DNA from: Neobacillus sp. PS3-34 | GTDB lineage: Bacteria; Bacillota; Bacilli; Bacillales; Cytobacillaceae | Direction: 5' to 3' | Assembly (NCBI RefSeq): GCF_030915465.1 | Contig: NZ_CP133267.1 | Coordinates: 2,510,501-2,574,500, forward strand | DNA length: 64,000 nt | In this document: one piece after another, positions 38,942 to 48,643 of the stretch | How the letters are laid out: every line of letters starts with the position of its first letter | How positions within the stretch are numbered: position 1 is the stretch's first letter | The notes under the pieces: model-generated | Databases searched by the model: none | Told to the model about the DNA's origin: nothing | The model's input: the letters and a program-made list of their open reading frames with translations, nothing else | Translations under genes and position numbers: made by a program

Positions 38942-39184
38942 TTAGAAAATTATCGATGAAACAAGCGCAACAACGCCAACAATGGCCATTATTTCAAGAG
39001 TGAAAAAGAGGCAGCCATTTCCTGAAAATAGAGACAGAATGGATCCCCCTATGAAAAGAAACACTTTTCGCGCCTTATTCATTTCCTTGTGTTCCTCATC
39101 CCACTCATACCAATTGTTTAGGATAATCAGAGAGGAGAATCCTACAATAGCAAAGAGAATACATAATCCTGTCAATGAATCCAA
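38942..39184 (-). CDS. Small membrane protein
   Basis: 80 residues with three hydrophobic segments (CILFAIVGFSSLIIL, VFLFIGGSILSLF, IMAIVGVVALVSSI) and a charged loop (WYEWDEEHKEMNKARK). AAAGGACG lies about 14 nt upstream of the start. No family recognised. Confidence 0.45.
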   Translation of the reverse strand: MDSLTGLCILFAIVGFSSLIILNNWYEWDEEHKEMNKARKVFLFIGGSILSLFSGNGCLFFTLEIMAIVGVVALVSSIIF

Positions 39185-39287
39185 GGGTTCACGTCCTTTT
39201 CCTATAAAGCCTTCAAGAAATTATTTTCTATATTATACCATTTAAGGTGAAAGAGTTGTTTTTATAAAAGATTTAAAGGAGAACAAG

Positions 39288-39359
39288 ATGAAATTTTTTT
39301 CATTGTTAATGTATCTGTGCTTTTGGGGCATTTTGTATTCATTTGATCTTATTAAATGA
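39288..39359 (+). CDS. 23-residue hydrophobic peptide
   Basis: ATG 39288 is preceded by AAAGGAG at ideal distance and encodes MKFFSLLMYLCFWGILYSFD then LIK. A hairpin follows at 39376. The signal is only the ribosome site and the composition. Confidence 0.35.
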   Translation: MKFFSLLMYLCFWGILYSFDLIK

Positions 39360-39375
39360 GGTTATATTTTTACTG

Positions 39376-39412
39376 AAGGGAACTTCTCATTAACGAAGTT
39401 CCCTTAATATTT
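39376..39412 (+). terminator. Hairpin, probable terminator
   Basis: AAGGGAACTT/AAGTTCCCTT with a 10-nt loop; the following tract is only partly T. Confidence 0.5.
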
Positions 39413-39436
39413 TCAGGATCAAGATTTTTTCAAAAA

Positions 39437-39462
39437 AAACAGAGACCTTCCTCTCTGTTTTT
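39437..39462. terminator. Bidirectional terminator hairpin
   Basis: AAACAGAGA/TCTCTGTTT, 6-nt loop, A-run on one side and T-run on the other. Confidence 0.65.
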
Positions 39463-39476
39463 ACAATATGGCGCCA

Positions 39477-39669
39477 TTACCAATGGGCCATAAAGGAATA
39501 GACCTTTTCTTGTGGAGAATGGCCACTAAAATTCACATATCCAATCATGGTGTCCCTAGAATCCCTATGGATGATTGTCAGGATTCCTTTTTGTGCATCA
39601 ACTGGGCGTATCCCTGTTACCGCTGAAACAAAATTTCCAGCAACCTCAATGTCTGTACTTTTAAGCAGG
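39477..39669 (-). pseudogene. Possible gene remnant (C-terminal ~63 residues)
   Basis: The minus strand is open from about 39669 to a TAA at 39477-39479 and reads as a protein-like sequence (LTIIHRDSRDTMIGYVNFSG, ending SFMAHW), but it has no start codon or ribosome site in frame and is cut off upstream. It may be a broken gene; the composition is the only evidence. The adjacent terminator on the minus strand fits. Confidence 0.3.
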
Positions 39670-39676
39670 TGTCATT

Positions 39677-40004
39677 ATGAATAAAATGATTCAAATTTTA
39701 TCATCAAAACAGTTAATCGCCGTGTTTTCATTTTGTTCATTGCTTAACTATTATTTAATCGCTGTTTTTATTGCGGTCAACTATGATGTGGCGAATGAAT
39801 TAGCCGGCGGTCCTGCAAGCATGTTTACGGCTTTTACATTTCGCCCAATAGCCGCTGCAGGACTGGCCTTTCCTCACTTATAAATTACTAAACAGCTATA
39901 CTAAAAAGGGAAAATACCTGATATGTGCGGTGGGAGTTTCGATTCAAATCCTTCTGACAACAGCTTCAATCGTGTGCGTATTAAGGGTGATTTTTTATGT
40001 GTAA
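39677..40004 (+). pseudogene. Small multi-helix membrane protein, frameshifted
   Basis: ATG 39677 (MNKMIQILSSKQLIAVFSFC). Three hydrophobic segments; near 39875 the frame breaks by +1 (or -2) and resumes as TYKLLNSYTKKGKYLICAVG with a last membrane helix (ILLTTASIVCVLRVIFYV) to a stop at 40004. About 108 residues when repaired. No family recognised. Confidence 0.5.
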
Positions 40005-40030
40005 ATCAAATTGGGATAGGAGGAGATTAA

Positions 40031-40225
40031 ATGACTGCTTCAGAAAAGCATTGCAGAAGTTGTGGCGGAAGTTCGTTTGTCCAGGGATCCGATTATATCC
40101 AGCTTCGTCCATTGAACAAAAAAATGGCGTTTGGGTCTGAGAAAATCTATACGGTTTGCCTCGATTGTGGAGAGGTTTTATCGATAAAGATTATGAACCC
40201 GGAGAAGTTGAAATCTAAGGAGTAG
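40031..40225 (+). CDS. Small zinc-ribbon protein
   Basis: 64 residues from ATG 40031, preceded by TAGGAGGAG. Four cysteines in CRSCG (near the start) and CLDCGEV (near the end) make a zinc ribbon, with the middle DYIQLRPLNKKMAFGSEKIY. Similar proteins are often labelled as transcription-factor-like zinc ribbons in Bacillus. A nucleic-acid or protein-binding role is inferred only. Confidence 0.65.
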   Translation: MTASEKHCRSCGGSSFVQGSDYIQLRPLNKKMAFGSEKIYTVCLDCGEVLSIKIMNPEKLKSKE

Positions 40226-40325
40226 TGTAAAACTACTAAAATTTCAGGCAATGAAATAATTCCGAAACAATCTCTATTTATAATTCAACCTGTAATACTC
40301 ATTTCTTTTACAAGGAGGATGGAAA

Positions 40326-40703
40326 ATGGTTAGCATTAAAAAGACGTTGATTGGGACAGCCCTGGGAGCGACGCTTATCTTTGGTGCGGTAGGCTCGGCG
40401 TTTGCTGCTCAGCCCGCAGTAGATAAGGCAGCAAAAAGAGTGGAGTTAAAACAGCAAGCAAAAGCTCAAGGAATGACGGTAAAAGAATTAAAAGCAGAGC
40501 TGAAAAAACAAAAAGAAGAACAGAAACAACTAAAGGCAGCACAAAAAGAACAGCGTAAAAAAGCTCATGAAGCGAAATTAGCAGAAAAAGAAAAGCGCAA
40601 ACAAGCCCAGGAAGCGAAGCTAGCGCAAAAAGCACAGAAATTGGGAATTACAGTAGAAGAATTAAAAGCGAAACTCAAAGCGAAGAAAGCAGCAAAAAAA
40701 TAA
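40326..40703 (+). CDS. Secreted Lys/Ala/Glu-rich helical protein
   Basis: 125 residues from ATG 40326 (CAAGGAGGATGG before it). Signal peptide about 1-27 (GAVGSAFAAQ). The mature chain is a long charged helix with two copies of a short motif, GMTVKELKAELKKQ and GITVEELKAKLKAK, flanking KEQRKKAHEAKLAEKEK-like repeats. No enzyme motif. It lies tail to tail with a two-component system. Confidence 0.65.
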   Translation: MVSIKKTLIGTALGATLIFGAVGSAFAAQPAVDKAAKRVELKQQAKAQGMTVKELKAELKKQKEEQKQLKAAQKEQRKKAHEAKLAEKEKRKQAQEAKLAQKAQKLGITVEELKAKLKAKKAAKK

Positions 40704-40710
40704 TCAAATA

Positions 40711-40746
40711 AAGAAGAAGCCATTTTCATGATGGCTTCTTCTTTTG
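40711..40746. terminator. Bidirectional terminator
   Basis: AAGAAGAAGCCAT/ATGGCTTCTTCTT, 7-nt loop; serves the helical-protein gene and the histidine kinase gene. Confidence 0.8.
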
Positions 40747-40753
40747 CATTCAA

Positions 40754-42160
40754 TTAAGAGGTAAATGGAAGGTATACAGTAAAGGTGGTTCCTTTTCCAA
40801 CGGCAGAGTCGACTGAAATACGCCCTCCCATTATTTCTACCAAGTGTTTGGTAATGGTTAAGCCCAAGCCGCTGCGTTCCCGGTGTGACATTCTCGAAGG
40901 ATCTCCGGTATAAAACCTTTCCCAAATATGTGGTAACATTTCCGGGGCGATCCCCACTCCCGTGTCTGAAATTTTGAGTTCCAATTCGCTATTAATCAAT
41001 CTGGCAGCAACTGAGATCGTCCCGTATTCCGGCGTGTGGCGTATCGCATTGTCTAATAAATTAAAGATAATTTGTTTTAATCTTTCGGGGTCACCCAGTA
41101 TCTTTGGTGGTTCATGTTCATGCACAACAGAGAATATAATGTTTTTTTCTATCATACGGACATTCACACTATCTGATACACTGCTAATGACCGAATCTAT
41201 ACGGATCTCCATCGGTTGAAGGGTGATTCGTCCTGATTCAATTGCTGCTAGATCAAGCATCGTAGTAAGAAGTGAATTCAATCGGAAAAGTTCACGATGA
41301 CAAATGTCCAAATACTGTTTATGCCGATCAGGAGGTATAACACCTTCCATCATCCCTTGAATAAATCCTCTTACCGATGTGAGTGGGGTTCGCAGCTCAT
41401 GAGAAACATTGGCAATCAAGTCCTTACGCATATCCTCCAATTTCCCCAATTGATCTGCCATTTCATTGAATGTAGTGGCGAGCTGGCCCACTTCATCTGT
41501 CCGCTCAACCCGAATGCGCTCCTTGAAATCGCCTTGTCCAATTAGCTTTGCCGCATGATTCATCTGCAGGAGTGGCGTGGAGAATCTTCGTGAAAGCAAA
41601 TAAAGAACACCCGTAGTCGGTACGGCAATGATGAGCGAAATCAAAAAGACTAGCCTGGATACTTCCGTTGTCGGTATTTCCTGGACGGGGGTATGAAGAA
41701 ACAGCCCTCCAATAATATGATTCTGTTGTTTAATCGGGACTCCAACGGTTAAGAGCATTTCATTACTTGATTTCTCGAAAGGGCCAACAAGCCGAATTCT
41801 TTCTCCCTTCAGCACTTGTTCCAAAATCTTCGGATCCTTGATGTCGTTTTTTCTAAGCAGCTTATTTTTTCGTTTATTTATTTTTTTAAAGGTCTCATTT
41901 TGGTTAATCAACAAAATATCTGTTCTAATATTATAGAAATGTTTATTGTTTTTTATCAGGTTTCCAAGTGATGGGTTGTCGTTATTTTCTTGAAGTGTTT
42001 CCACGATTTTTTCTGCTTGTTGATTAAGGAAGGATTCCTTTCTGTCCAAAAGTAGCTCCTGAAGGGAAAAATTCAAGAGAATAGCCAATAAACAAAATCC
42101 AATCAGTGTCGTACCGATATAATACACTAATAGCTGAGGGAAGATTGATTTAAATTTCAT
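40754..42160 (-). CDS. Sensor histidine kinase
   Basis: 468 residues. Two membrane helices (about 10-30 and 165-190) enclose an extracellular sensor of about 130 residues. HAMP domain near 190-240, dimerisation/phosphoacceptor box NVSHELRTPLTSVRG (His about 253), then the ATPase with N box FNLLDNAIRHTPEYG and G boxes ISDTGVGIAPE and RSGLGLTITKHLVE. It overlaps the response regulator gene by 4 nt (ATGA), so they are co-translated. Signal unknown; it is of the general PhoR/ResE-like class. Confidence 0.9.
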   Translation of the reverse strand: MKFKSIFPQLLVYYIGTTLIGFCLLAILLNFSLQELLLDRKESFLNQQAEKIVETLQENNDNPSLGNLIKNNKHFYNIRTDILLINQNETFKKINKRKNKLLRKNDIKDPKILEQVLKGERIRLVGPFEKSSNEMLLTVGVPIKQQNHIIGGLFLHTPVQEIPTTEVSRLVFLISLIIAVPTTGVLYLLSRRFSTPLLQMNHAAKLIGQGDFKERIRVERTDEVGQLATTFNEMADQLGKLEDMRKDLIANVSHELRTPLTSVRGFIQGMMEGVIPPDRHKQYLDICHRELFRLNSLLTTMLDLAAIESGRITLQPMEIRIDSVISSVSDSVNVRMIEKNIIFSVVHEHEPPKILGDPERLKQIIFNLLDNAIRHTPEYGTISVAARLINSELELKISDTGVGIAPEMLPHIWERFYTGDPSRMSHRERSGLGLTITKHLVEIMGGRISVDSAVGKGTTFTVYLPFTS

Positions 42161-42879
42161 TGTTTGTCATTCACCCTAAACTTATAGCCGATTCCTCGGA
42201 CAGTATCAATCTTCCAGTTTTCGCCATCATTGGCCAATTTGCTTCGCAATCGTGTAACGAAAACATCAACCACGCGATCTTCCCCCATATAGTCCTCTCC
42301 CCAGACTAAATCCAATAGCTGCTGGCGTTCAAACACTTGATTTGGATGCTTAGTAAAAACCAATAGGAGCTGAAATTCACGAGGCGTTAAGTCGATAAGC
42401 TCATTTCGGTTTGTCACAATGTGGCTTAGCGTATCAACCTTTAAAGATCCATATACATGGCTGGCAGCAGAAATTCTTTGTGGGCTGCTATTGGAATGGC
42501 GCCTTCTTAAAAGAGCGATCACTCTTGCAATGAGTTCATTCGGGTCAAAGGGTTTCACAAGATAGTCATCTGCTCCAATAGTTAATCCCTGGACTTTATC
42601 TTCACTCTGTTCTCTCGCGGTTAACATGATAATGGGAATATCGCTGCTATCCCGGACCGCTTTGCAAACCTCCCAGCCACTTATTTTTGGCAGCATAATA
42701 TCAAGAATCATACAGTGAATTTCGTTTTCCTGGAGTAGGTTCAATGCGTCTTGTCCATTGTAGGCAGACAGAACCTGAAAGCCTTTATTTGTAAGATAAA
42801 GTTCAATCATTTCGGTAATATACATATCATCGTCTACTACCAAAACCGTATGATCCTGTGGGATAATCGTTTTATTCAT
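42157..42879 (-). CDS. OmpR/PhoB-family response regulator
   Basis: 240 residues. Receiver domain with the acidic pocket LVVDDD (15-18), phosphoacceptor Asp60 in CMILDIMLP, Thr in IIMLTAREQ and Lys in DDYLVKPFDP; winged helix C terminus with LTPREFQLLLVF and VVDVFVTRLRSKL. First gene of the operon with the kinase. AGAGGTTAAAGGT lies upstream. Target genes unknown. Confidence 0.9.
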   Translation of the reverse strand: MNKTIIPQDHTVLVVDDDMYITEMIELYLTNKGFQVLSAYNGQDALNLLQENEIHCMILDIMLPKISGWEVCKAVRDSSDIPIIMLTAREQSEDKVQGLTIGADDYLVKPFDPNELIARVIALLRRRHSNSSPQRISAASHVYGSLKVDTLSHIVTNRNELIDLTPREFQLLLVFTKHPNQVFERQQLLDLVWGEDYMGEDRVVDVFVTRLRSKLANDGENWKIDTVRGIGYKFRVNDKQ

Positions 42880-43066
42880 ACCTTTAACCTCTAAATCTTA
42901 GATTCTGTCATAATTATACAATATAATTATTTAAAAATTATGAATTTTAAAAAGGGGAGCTCTAATTATTTTTCAAATAAATAAAAAATGTGTTACAAGG
43001 TATTTCGCCTAGAGGAATCGAATTACCATTAAGCGGATAGTTAGAATACATAAGGTGGAATGAGCG

Positions 43067-43510
43067 ATGGATATTAAAGTATTTGGAGAGAAAGAGGACG
43101 GCAGGGAATACATATGGAGACCCGCCGTTTACGGTGTGATATTCAATGAGGAGAAAAACCGAATAGCTGTTATTCAAGCGGATGGAGGCAAGTATTTTCT
43201 ACCTGGCGGAGGCATAGAAAATAATGAAACACACGAACAGTGCCTGAAGCGAGAGATCGTTGAAGAAATGGGAATGGAAGTGGAAATCGGCCGCTATATA
43301 GGCAGTGCCCAAAGATACTTTTTTTTTACTAAAGATTTTCGCCACTATCTTAGCGAGGGCCATTTTTATCTAGGCACCTTGGGGAAACGGCTCGGTCAGC
43401 CAATAGAGGATGACCACTTTCTTGAATGGCTGGAACCAAATCAAGCAATTGGATGCCTATTTCATGAGCATCAGAGCTGGGCTGTTAAGGAACTATTTGG
43501 TGGTTTTTAA
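43067..43510 (+). CDS. Nudix hydrolase
   Basis: 147 residues from ATG 43067, with AAGGTGG upstream. The Nudix box is GGGIENNETHEQCLKRE then IVEEMG, holding the REVEEMG-type metal ligands. The family cleaves nucleoside diphosphates linked to other groups; the substrate is unknown. First of three small enzyme genes (Nudix, GNAT, YqjF) on the + strand. Confidence 0.85.
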   Translation: MDIKVFGEKEDGREYIWRPAVYGVIFNEEKNRIAVIQADGGKYFLPGGGIENNETHEQCLKREIVEEMGMEVEIGRYIGSAQRYFFFTKDFRHYLSEGHFYLGTLGKRLGQPIEDDHFLEWLEPNQAIGCLFHEHQSWAVKELFGGF

Positions 43511-43562
43511 TGGGGGCCAGGGATGTGGGGGTTAAAAACAAATGAGTTGAGGAGTAATGAAA

Positions 43563-44024
43563 ATGTTTGTTGTTAAAGAAGGAACATTATATTCTGACGG
43601 ACATTTAGATCTTTTGGTTAAGTGGTTATATAAGGGGGATGGCGAACATGGGAACATTCCATTCTATGGCTGCGTTCTATTTTTAGCAGGGACCGATATC
43701 AGGGTAGGGTCGATTGTGTTAAGAATTGGAGACATGATGGCTTCAAAAGCGTTTTACTATGATTGTCATATCGGCTATCGAATTAATGAAGAGTACAGGG
43801 GACGAGGATTTGCTTTAAGAGCATGTAAACTTATAAGTAATCTAGCAAAATTGCATGATATGACTGAACTTTACATTACGTGTAACGATCAAAATTCCGC
43901 TTCAATTAAAGTAATTGAAAAACTGGATGCGAAATTTTTAGAGACAATCCTTATCCCAAAGGAATATCTAGATGAACATGATCAAAGTAATAAAAGAAAC
44001 CGATACATATGGAAATTAGATTAA
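43563..44024 (+). CDS. GNAT-family N-acetyltransferase
   Basis: 153 residues. I use ATG 43563 because GAGGAG (43549-43554) lies 8 nt before it and only 2 nt before the ATG at 43557. The acetyl-CoA motif A is YRINEEYRGRGFALRACKLI, followed by the usual strand ITCNDQNSASIKVIEKL. Substrate unknown. Confidence 0.8.
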   Translation: MFVVKEGTLYSDGHLDLLVKWLYKGDGEHGNIPFYGCVLFLAGTDIRVGSIVLRIGDMMASKAFYYDCHIGYRINEEYRGRGFALRACKLISNLAKLHDMTELYITCNDQNSASIKVIEKLDAKFLETILIPKEYLDEHDQSNKRNRYIWKLD

Positions 44025-44051
44025 TTTATTTGTGTATTTGGAGGTGATTTT

Positions 44052-44789
44052 ATGAAAGTTAACAATGTTGATCATCGCCCTTGGCCAATCCCATCCAAGC
44101 CTTGGGTCATGAAACAAACATGGCATGACCTGCTCTTTGCACATTGGGAAATTGACTTAGAAATAATAAAGCCACTTATTCCGAAATCATTAGATATAGA
44201 TACATATGAGGGCAAAGCATGGATTGGCGTAGTCCCTTTTCAAATGAGTGGTATCCGACTGAGAAATCTACCTGAAATACCGTATACCTCAACATTCCCT
44301 GAGTTGAATGTTCGGACTTATGTCACTTATAGAGGAGAAAAACCTGGGGTATTCTTTTTCAGCTTAGATGCTGCAAATTTGGTTGCGGTAAAGACAGCAA
44401 GAAAATTTTTTCGATTACCTTATTACTATGCTGATATTTTGGTTGAGAAGGAAAAGGAGACTGTTTTTTATCACTCCAAGCGAAGGGATTCTTCAGACCA
44501 ATTTATTTTTAAAGGGAATTATACACCTGTATCTGCTAGGTTCGAGGCAGAACTAAATTCTATAGATTACTGGCTAACTGAAAGATACTGTTTATATACG
44601 ACACACCATAATCGACTATATCGAGGAGAGATTAGCCATCAACCCTGGCAGTTACAGTTGGCGAATGCAGAAATTTCTATGAATTCAATGGTTGATATCC
44701 CTGGATTTAGCCCTTGCGATTCGCAGCCTTTATTACACTATTCGAATCGATTGGATGTCTTGCTTTGGGGACTTGAAGAACTGGGATAA
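44052..44789 (+). CDS. yqjF: YqjF family protein (DUF2071)
   Basis: 245 residues; GGAGGTGA lies directly upstream of ATG 44052. Family motifs: HRPWPIPSKPWVMKQTWHDL near the start and FPELNVRTYVTYRGEKPGV in the middle. Soluble beta-rich protein of unknown biochemical role. It ends just before a 52-nt hairpin array. Confidence 0.8.
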   Translation: MKVNNVDHRPWPIPSKPWVMKQTWHDLLFAHWEIDLEIIKPLIPKSLDIDTYEGKAWIGVVPFQMSGIRLRNLPEIPYTSTFPELNVRTYVTYRGEKPGVFFFSLDAANLVAVKTARKFFRLPYYYADILVEKEKETVFYHSKRRDSSDQFIFKGNYTPVSARFEAELNSIDYWLTERYCLYTTHHNRLYRGEISHQPWQLQLANAEISMNSMVDIPGFSPCDSQPLLHYSNRLDVLLWGLEELG

Positions 44790-44804
44790 TAAATTAAACT
44801 AGTC

Positions 44805-45038
44805 CTATTAATAGAAGGACTTTATTGGACAAAACGATCGGATCCAAAGTTCATACTGTCCAATAGAAAGTCTTTATTGGACAAAACGGTCGGCCTAAAG
44901 CTCATACTGTCCAATAGAAAGATTTTATTGGACAAAACGATCGGCTCCAAAGTTCATACTGTCCAATAGAAAGTCTTTATTGGACAAAACGGCCGGGTAC
45001 AAAGTTCATTCTGTCCAATAGAAATGCTTTATTGGATA
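44805..45038 (+). repeat. Tandem 52-nt hairpin array (four complete units, one degenerate)
   Basis: Complete units start at 44857, 44908, 44960 and 45012; a degenerate unit ends at 44831. Hairpin TGTCCAATA-N9-TATTGGACA (9-bp stem, 9-nt loop, usually GAAAGTCTT) alternates with ~25-nt spacers like AAACGGTCGGCTCCAAAG. The last right arm, TATTGGATA, keeps pairing through a G-U. It lies 3' of yqjF with no terminator seen before it. Confidence 0.9.
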
Positions 45039-45117
45039 AAACGATTCCCATTCATGGCTTCTTTTGTCAAGGCTGTTTTCTAAAAGATTGTTGTTTTGTA
45101 AATAGGTTTTAAAAAGA

Positions 45118-45255
45118 AGTTGATTGGAACGGAAGGTGCGAGACTCCTGCGGGAGCAGCGGGACAGGTGAGACCCCACAGTCGCTGTGCGCCGAGGAGGC
45201 TCACCGCCCGCCCCGCGGAAAGCGAGCATCCTGAAGTGGAAATCAACCACTCCTT
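45118..45255. repeat. GC-rich dispersed Bacillaceae repeat
   Basis: About 135 bp with GTTGATT/AATCAAC ends and a GC-rich core containing GAGACTCCTGCGGGAGCAG, GTGAGACCCC and CCCCGCGGAAAGCGAGCA. I recognise this sequence from many Bacillus-type genomes as a dispersed intergenic repeat; the apparent ORF on its minus strand is an artefact. Confidence 0.75.
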
Positions 45256-45296
45256 AAATAGCAACAAAGTATACGAATACAAACAAAAATGAAAAT

Positions 45297-45322
45297 GAGC
45301 TGACACCAATAGATGTCAGCTC
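45297..45322 (-). terminator. Terminator of the RND pump gene
   Basis: On the minus strand GAGCTGACA/TGTCAGCTC forms a 9-bp stem followed by a T-rich stretch (TCATTTTCATTTTT), 7 nt after the stop. Confidence 0.65.
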
Positions 45323-45328
45323 AAAATC

Positions 45329-48300
45329 TTACTTCTTCTTTTTTCTTTTCATTTTCATGAGAACTTCATAAACAATCGGAACAATTAGCAGTGTAAGCAG
45401 GGTAGAGCTTGTTAGTCCGCCGATAACTGTTACACCTAAGCCTTTCGAGATTAAGCCGCTTCCCTCCATGCCGATAGCAAGCGGGATAAGGGCCAATCGT
45501 TGCAATGGCTGTCATGAGGATCGGACGAAGGCGTGTTCCAGCTGCTTCAAGAATGGCTTCTCTTGTAGGTAATCCGTCATTTTCTTTATGAATGACACGG
45601 TCAATTAATACAATGGCATTCGTTACGACAATACCAATTAACATCAAAGCGCCAATCATGGCCGATACACTTAAGGTCTCACCTGAAATTAATAATCCCA
45701 GCAGGCCGCCTATAATGGTAAAAGGTAATGAGAAGAGAATCGCTAAAGGAGCTAATCCGCCTCCAAATGTAATAACGAGAACTAAATAAACAATCGCAAT
45801 CGCTGCAAGTATGGCTAAGCCGAGCTGTGTAAACGATTTTTTAATATCCTCTGTTACCCCGCCAATCGATACATCCACATTTGATGGAAGTGTTAGTTTA
45901 TCTACTTTCTTTTGAACCGCGGCAGATACCTTTGATACATCTTTTGTTTTAATTTCTGCACTTATACTCGCATAAATACGACCGTCACGTCTGGTAATCG
46001 TATCAGAAGTATGGCCCTTTTTAATCTCAATGACATCCTTAATAGGGACCTCCATACCAAGCGGTGATTTGATCGTTTTATTCGTGAAATCTTGAATATC
46101 TTTATACTGATCTTTTTTAACTTCTAAATAGACATTCATTTCTTTGCCGTCATTTTTAATCGTTGTCAATACTTGACGCCCGCCATTTCCAGCTAGCCCC
46201 ATCCCGATTTGAGCTGCGGTTAGGCCTAACTGGCTAAGCTTTTCCTGATTGGCAATTAATGAGTACTCTTCATACGTATCAGAAATACTTGTTTTCACAT
46301 TTTTGAGTGATTCGTTTTTCTTAAAAATGCTGGAGATTTTATTCACAACTGGCTCAATTTCATCCATGTTGTCTCCATATACCTTGAAGGAAAGGGCGTT
46401 GGATGAACCCATACCAGAGAAATCCTGGCTTGCCCATTCACCTTTATCATGTCGTTGTTTTAAATCTTTAAAAACATTTTCGGTTTCTTTAGCGAAATTT
46501 TTGGTATCTGAATCGTAGATAACGAAAAACATCGCCGAATTAGTTTGACCGGGATTCATAGGATTCTCGGCACCGACAGAAAATTGAATCGTTTTTACCC
46601 CTGCTCTGTCCTCAAAAAACGTTTCAGCTTCTGTTGCAATCCTTGTTACATCATCTAATGTTTGACCTGGTGCTGGCTTGTATGTAGCCACGACCATTTT
46701 CTGCTCATCTGATGGTAGGAAACTTACCCCAATAACCGGAACAAGGAACAGACTTCCGATTAACAATAAGATGGCCAGACCAAACGTAATGAGCTTATGG
46801 TTTAAGGACCAATTAAGAATTTTTTTATAACCCGAAGCTAATTTTCCTGGACGATTCTCATCATGCACATGCTTCAATGAAACGCCTTTATTAAATAAGG
46901 AATGGGCCATCATCGGAACGATGGTAATCGCTACTAAAAGAGAAGCGAGTAGAGCAAATACAATCGTTAACGCAAAGGGCATGAACATTTCCCCTACTGG
47001 ACCCTTCACTAACCCTAATGGAAGGAAAACAGCGATGGTGACAATAGTAGAAGACATAATTGGCATGAACATTTCTCTCGTTGCCTCTACAATGAGTTCC
47101 TTCCCGCTTAGTTTTTCATTCTTTAAAGACATTCGTCTAAAGATATTTTCAATTACCACGATGGAATCATCAATGACCCGCCCGATGGCGACCGTCATCG
47201 CTCCAAGTGTCATCATATTAAGGGTGATATCCATTTGCTTTAAAAGCAAAATCGCAATTAATAAGGATAGTGGAATCGAAATGACGGAAATAAGCGTCGT
47301 ACGGAAATTTCTTAAGAATAGCAAAATGATAATCATCGCAAAAATCGCACCAAAAATTGCTTTATTCAGCATCGTTGAGACAGATTTTTCGATTGGTTTC
47401 CCTTGGTCAAAGATAGGAGTAGCTTTTAAACCTTTATGTTGTTTTTCAAGTTTACTTATTTTTTCTTTTACTGCATTAACAACATCCACGGTATTGGCAT
47501 TCTGTGCACTAACAACTTGGACGCCGATAGACTCTTGGCCATTTGTTCGCGAAATCGATTCCGCTTTTCCAACTACTTCTATAGAAGCAATATCTTTTAG
47601 TTGTACAGAAGGAAGCGTTGCAGGAATCTTAGCCTGTTGTCCCTGATTCATTTGGCTTTGGGCGCCTGTCATCCCCTGTGGTTGCCCTTGAGGAACCTGG
47701 CCGCCTGTCATTCCGGGATTTGTCTGGCCGCCTGGAATTCCTTGCTGCTGTCCCTGGCCTGCTGCCGGGATAACGGGGATTTTTAATGCTTTTAGGTCAG
47801 CAATGGTCGAAATATTCCCATTGAGGACAACTGATTTTTGCGTATCTTTAAACGTGTATAAGCCCAATGGCATCGTAACGTTTGACGCCTTAATGACATT
47901 CTTAACGGTTTCTTCGTTTAATCCATATTGCTTTAATTTATTTTCGTCAAACTTCAATTGAACTTCTTTTATTTCTTGGCCTGCAATTTGTACAGAGGAT
48001 ACACCCTCGATGCCCTCGAGTTCTGGAACAATATCCTTTTCTGCCGTCTTAGTTAATTCATCGAGAGACTGGTTTTTATTTGTAATGCTTAATGAAAGGA
48101 CTGGAAAGGCGGAAAAATTGATCCGAGAAACCTTTGGATCCTGCACTCCATCAGGAAGTTCAAGATTACTTAATGCTTCCTTTACTTCATTTTGAGCTTT
48201 TTCCATGTCTTTATCGAAATCATACTCGATTTGGATGGATGAAGCATTTTGGAAGGAAGAAGAGCTGACGGATGATACACCATCTAAGCTTTCAACCCGT

Positions 48301-48509
48301 TTCTCAATGGATTCAGTCACTTTTTCTGCAACCTGTTGAGGTGTTGCGCCTGGATAAACGGTTAAAACGGAAACAATCGGTGTACTAATATTAGGAATCG
48401 TTTCTAGCTTCATATTCATTCCAGAATACAATCCCGCAACGGTAATAATAATCGTTAACAGCCATACAGCAAATTTGTTTTTCAATGAAAACTGAATGAT
48501 TTTCTTCAT
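45329..48509 (-). pseudogene. RND-family (AcrB/SwrC-like) efflux permease, frameshifted near the C terminus
   Basis: Proton-driven efflux pump of the inner membrane. Start at ATG 48509 after GGGAGAGAAG. About 1,060 residues with the two-fold RND plan: helix 1, a large outer loop, helices 2-6 (charged residues in GRVIDDSIVVIENIF), helix 7, second loop, helices 8-12. The first porter loop carries an unusual Gln/Gly/Pro/Met-rich insert of about 45 residues (about 265-310). Near 45491 the frame breaks (two bases lost or one gained); the true end reads IPLAIGMEGSGL ... VLMKMKRKKKK and stops at 45329. A divergent TetR gene shares its promoter region. Confidence 0.88.
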
Positions 48510-48561
48510 ACTTCTCTCCCTATGATGAATTGTTGACAATGTCGTTTATTTTAAATAGTAT

Positions 48562-48607
48562 TGACTTATTGGTCATAATAATTACAATCTTACTGACCGG
48601 TGAGTCA
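48562..48607. promoter_or_regulatory. Two TGAC-N6-GTCA operators in the RND/TetR divergent promoter
   Basis: TGACTTATTGGTCA (48562-48575) and TGACCGGTGAGTCA (48594-48607), centres 32 bp apart (three helical turns). The first overlaps TTGACT (48561-48566), which with TACAAT (48583-48588, 16-bp spacer) forms a + strand promoter for the regulator. Probable binding sites of the adjacent TetR protein. Confidence 0.7.
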
Positions 48608-48643
48608 GAAGTCAAGATTATTACAGTATGGGAGAGGACTATT

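Noticed and set aside
45109..45309. Minus-strand 66-residue ORF
   Set aside because: Lies wholly inside the GC-rich dispersed repeat.
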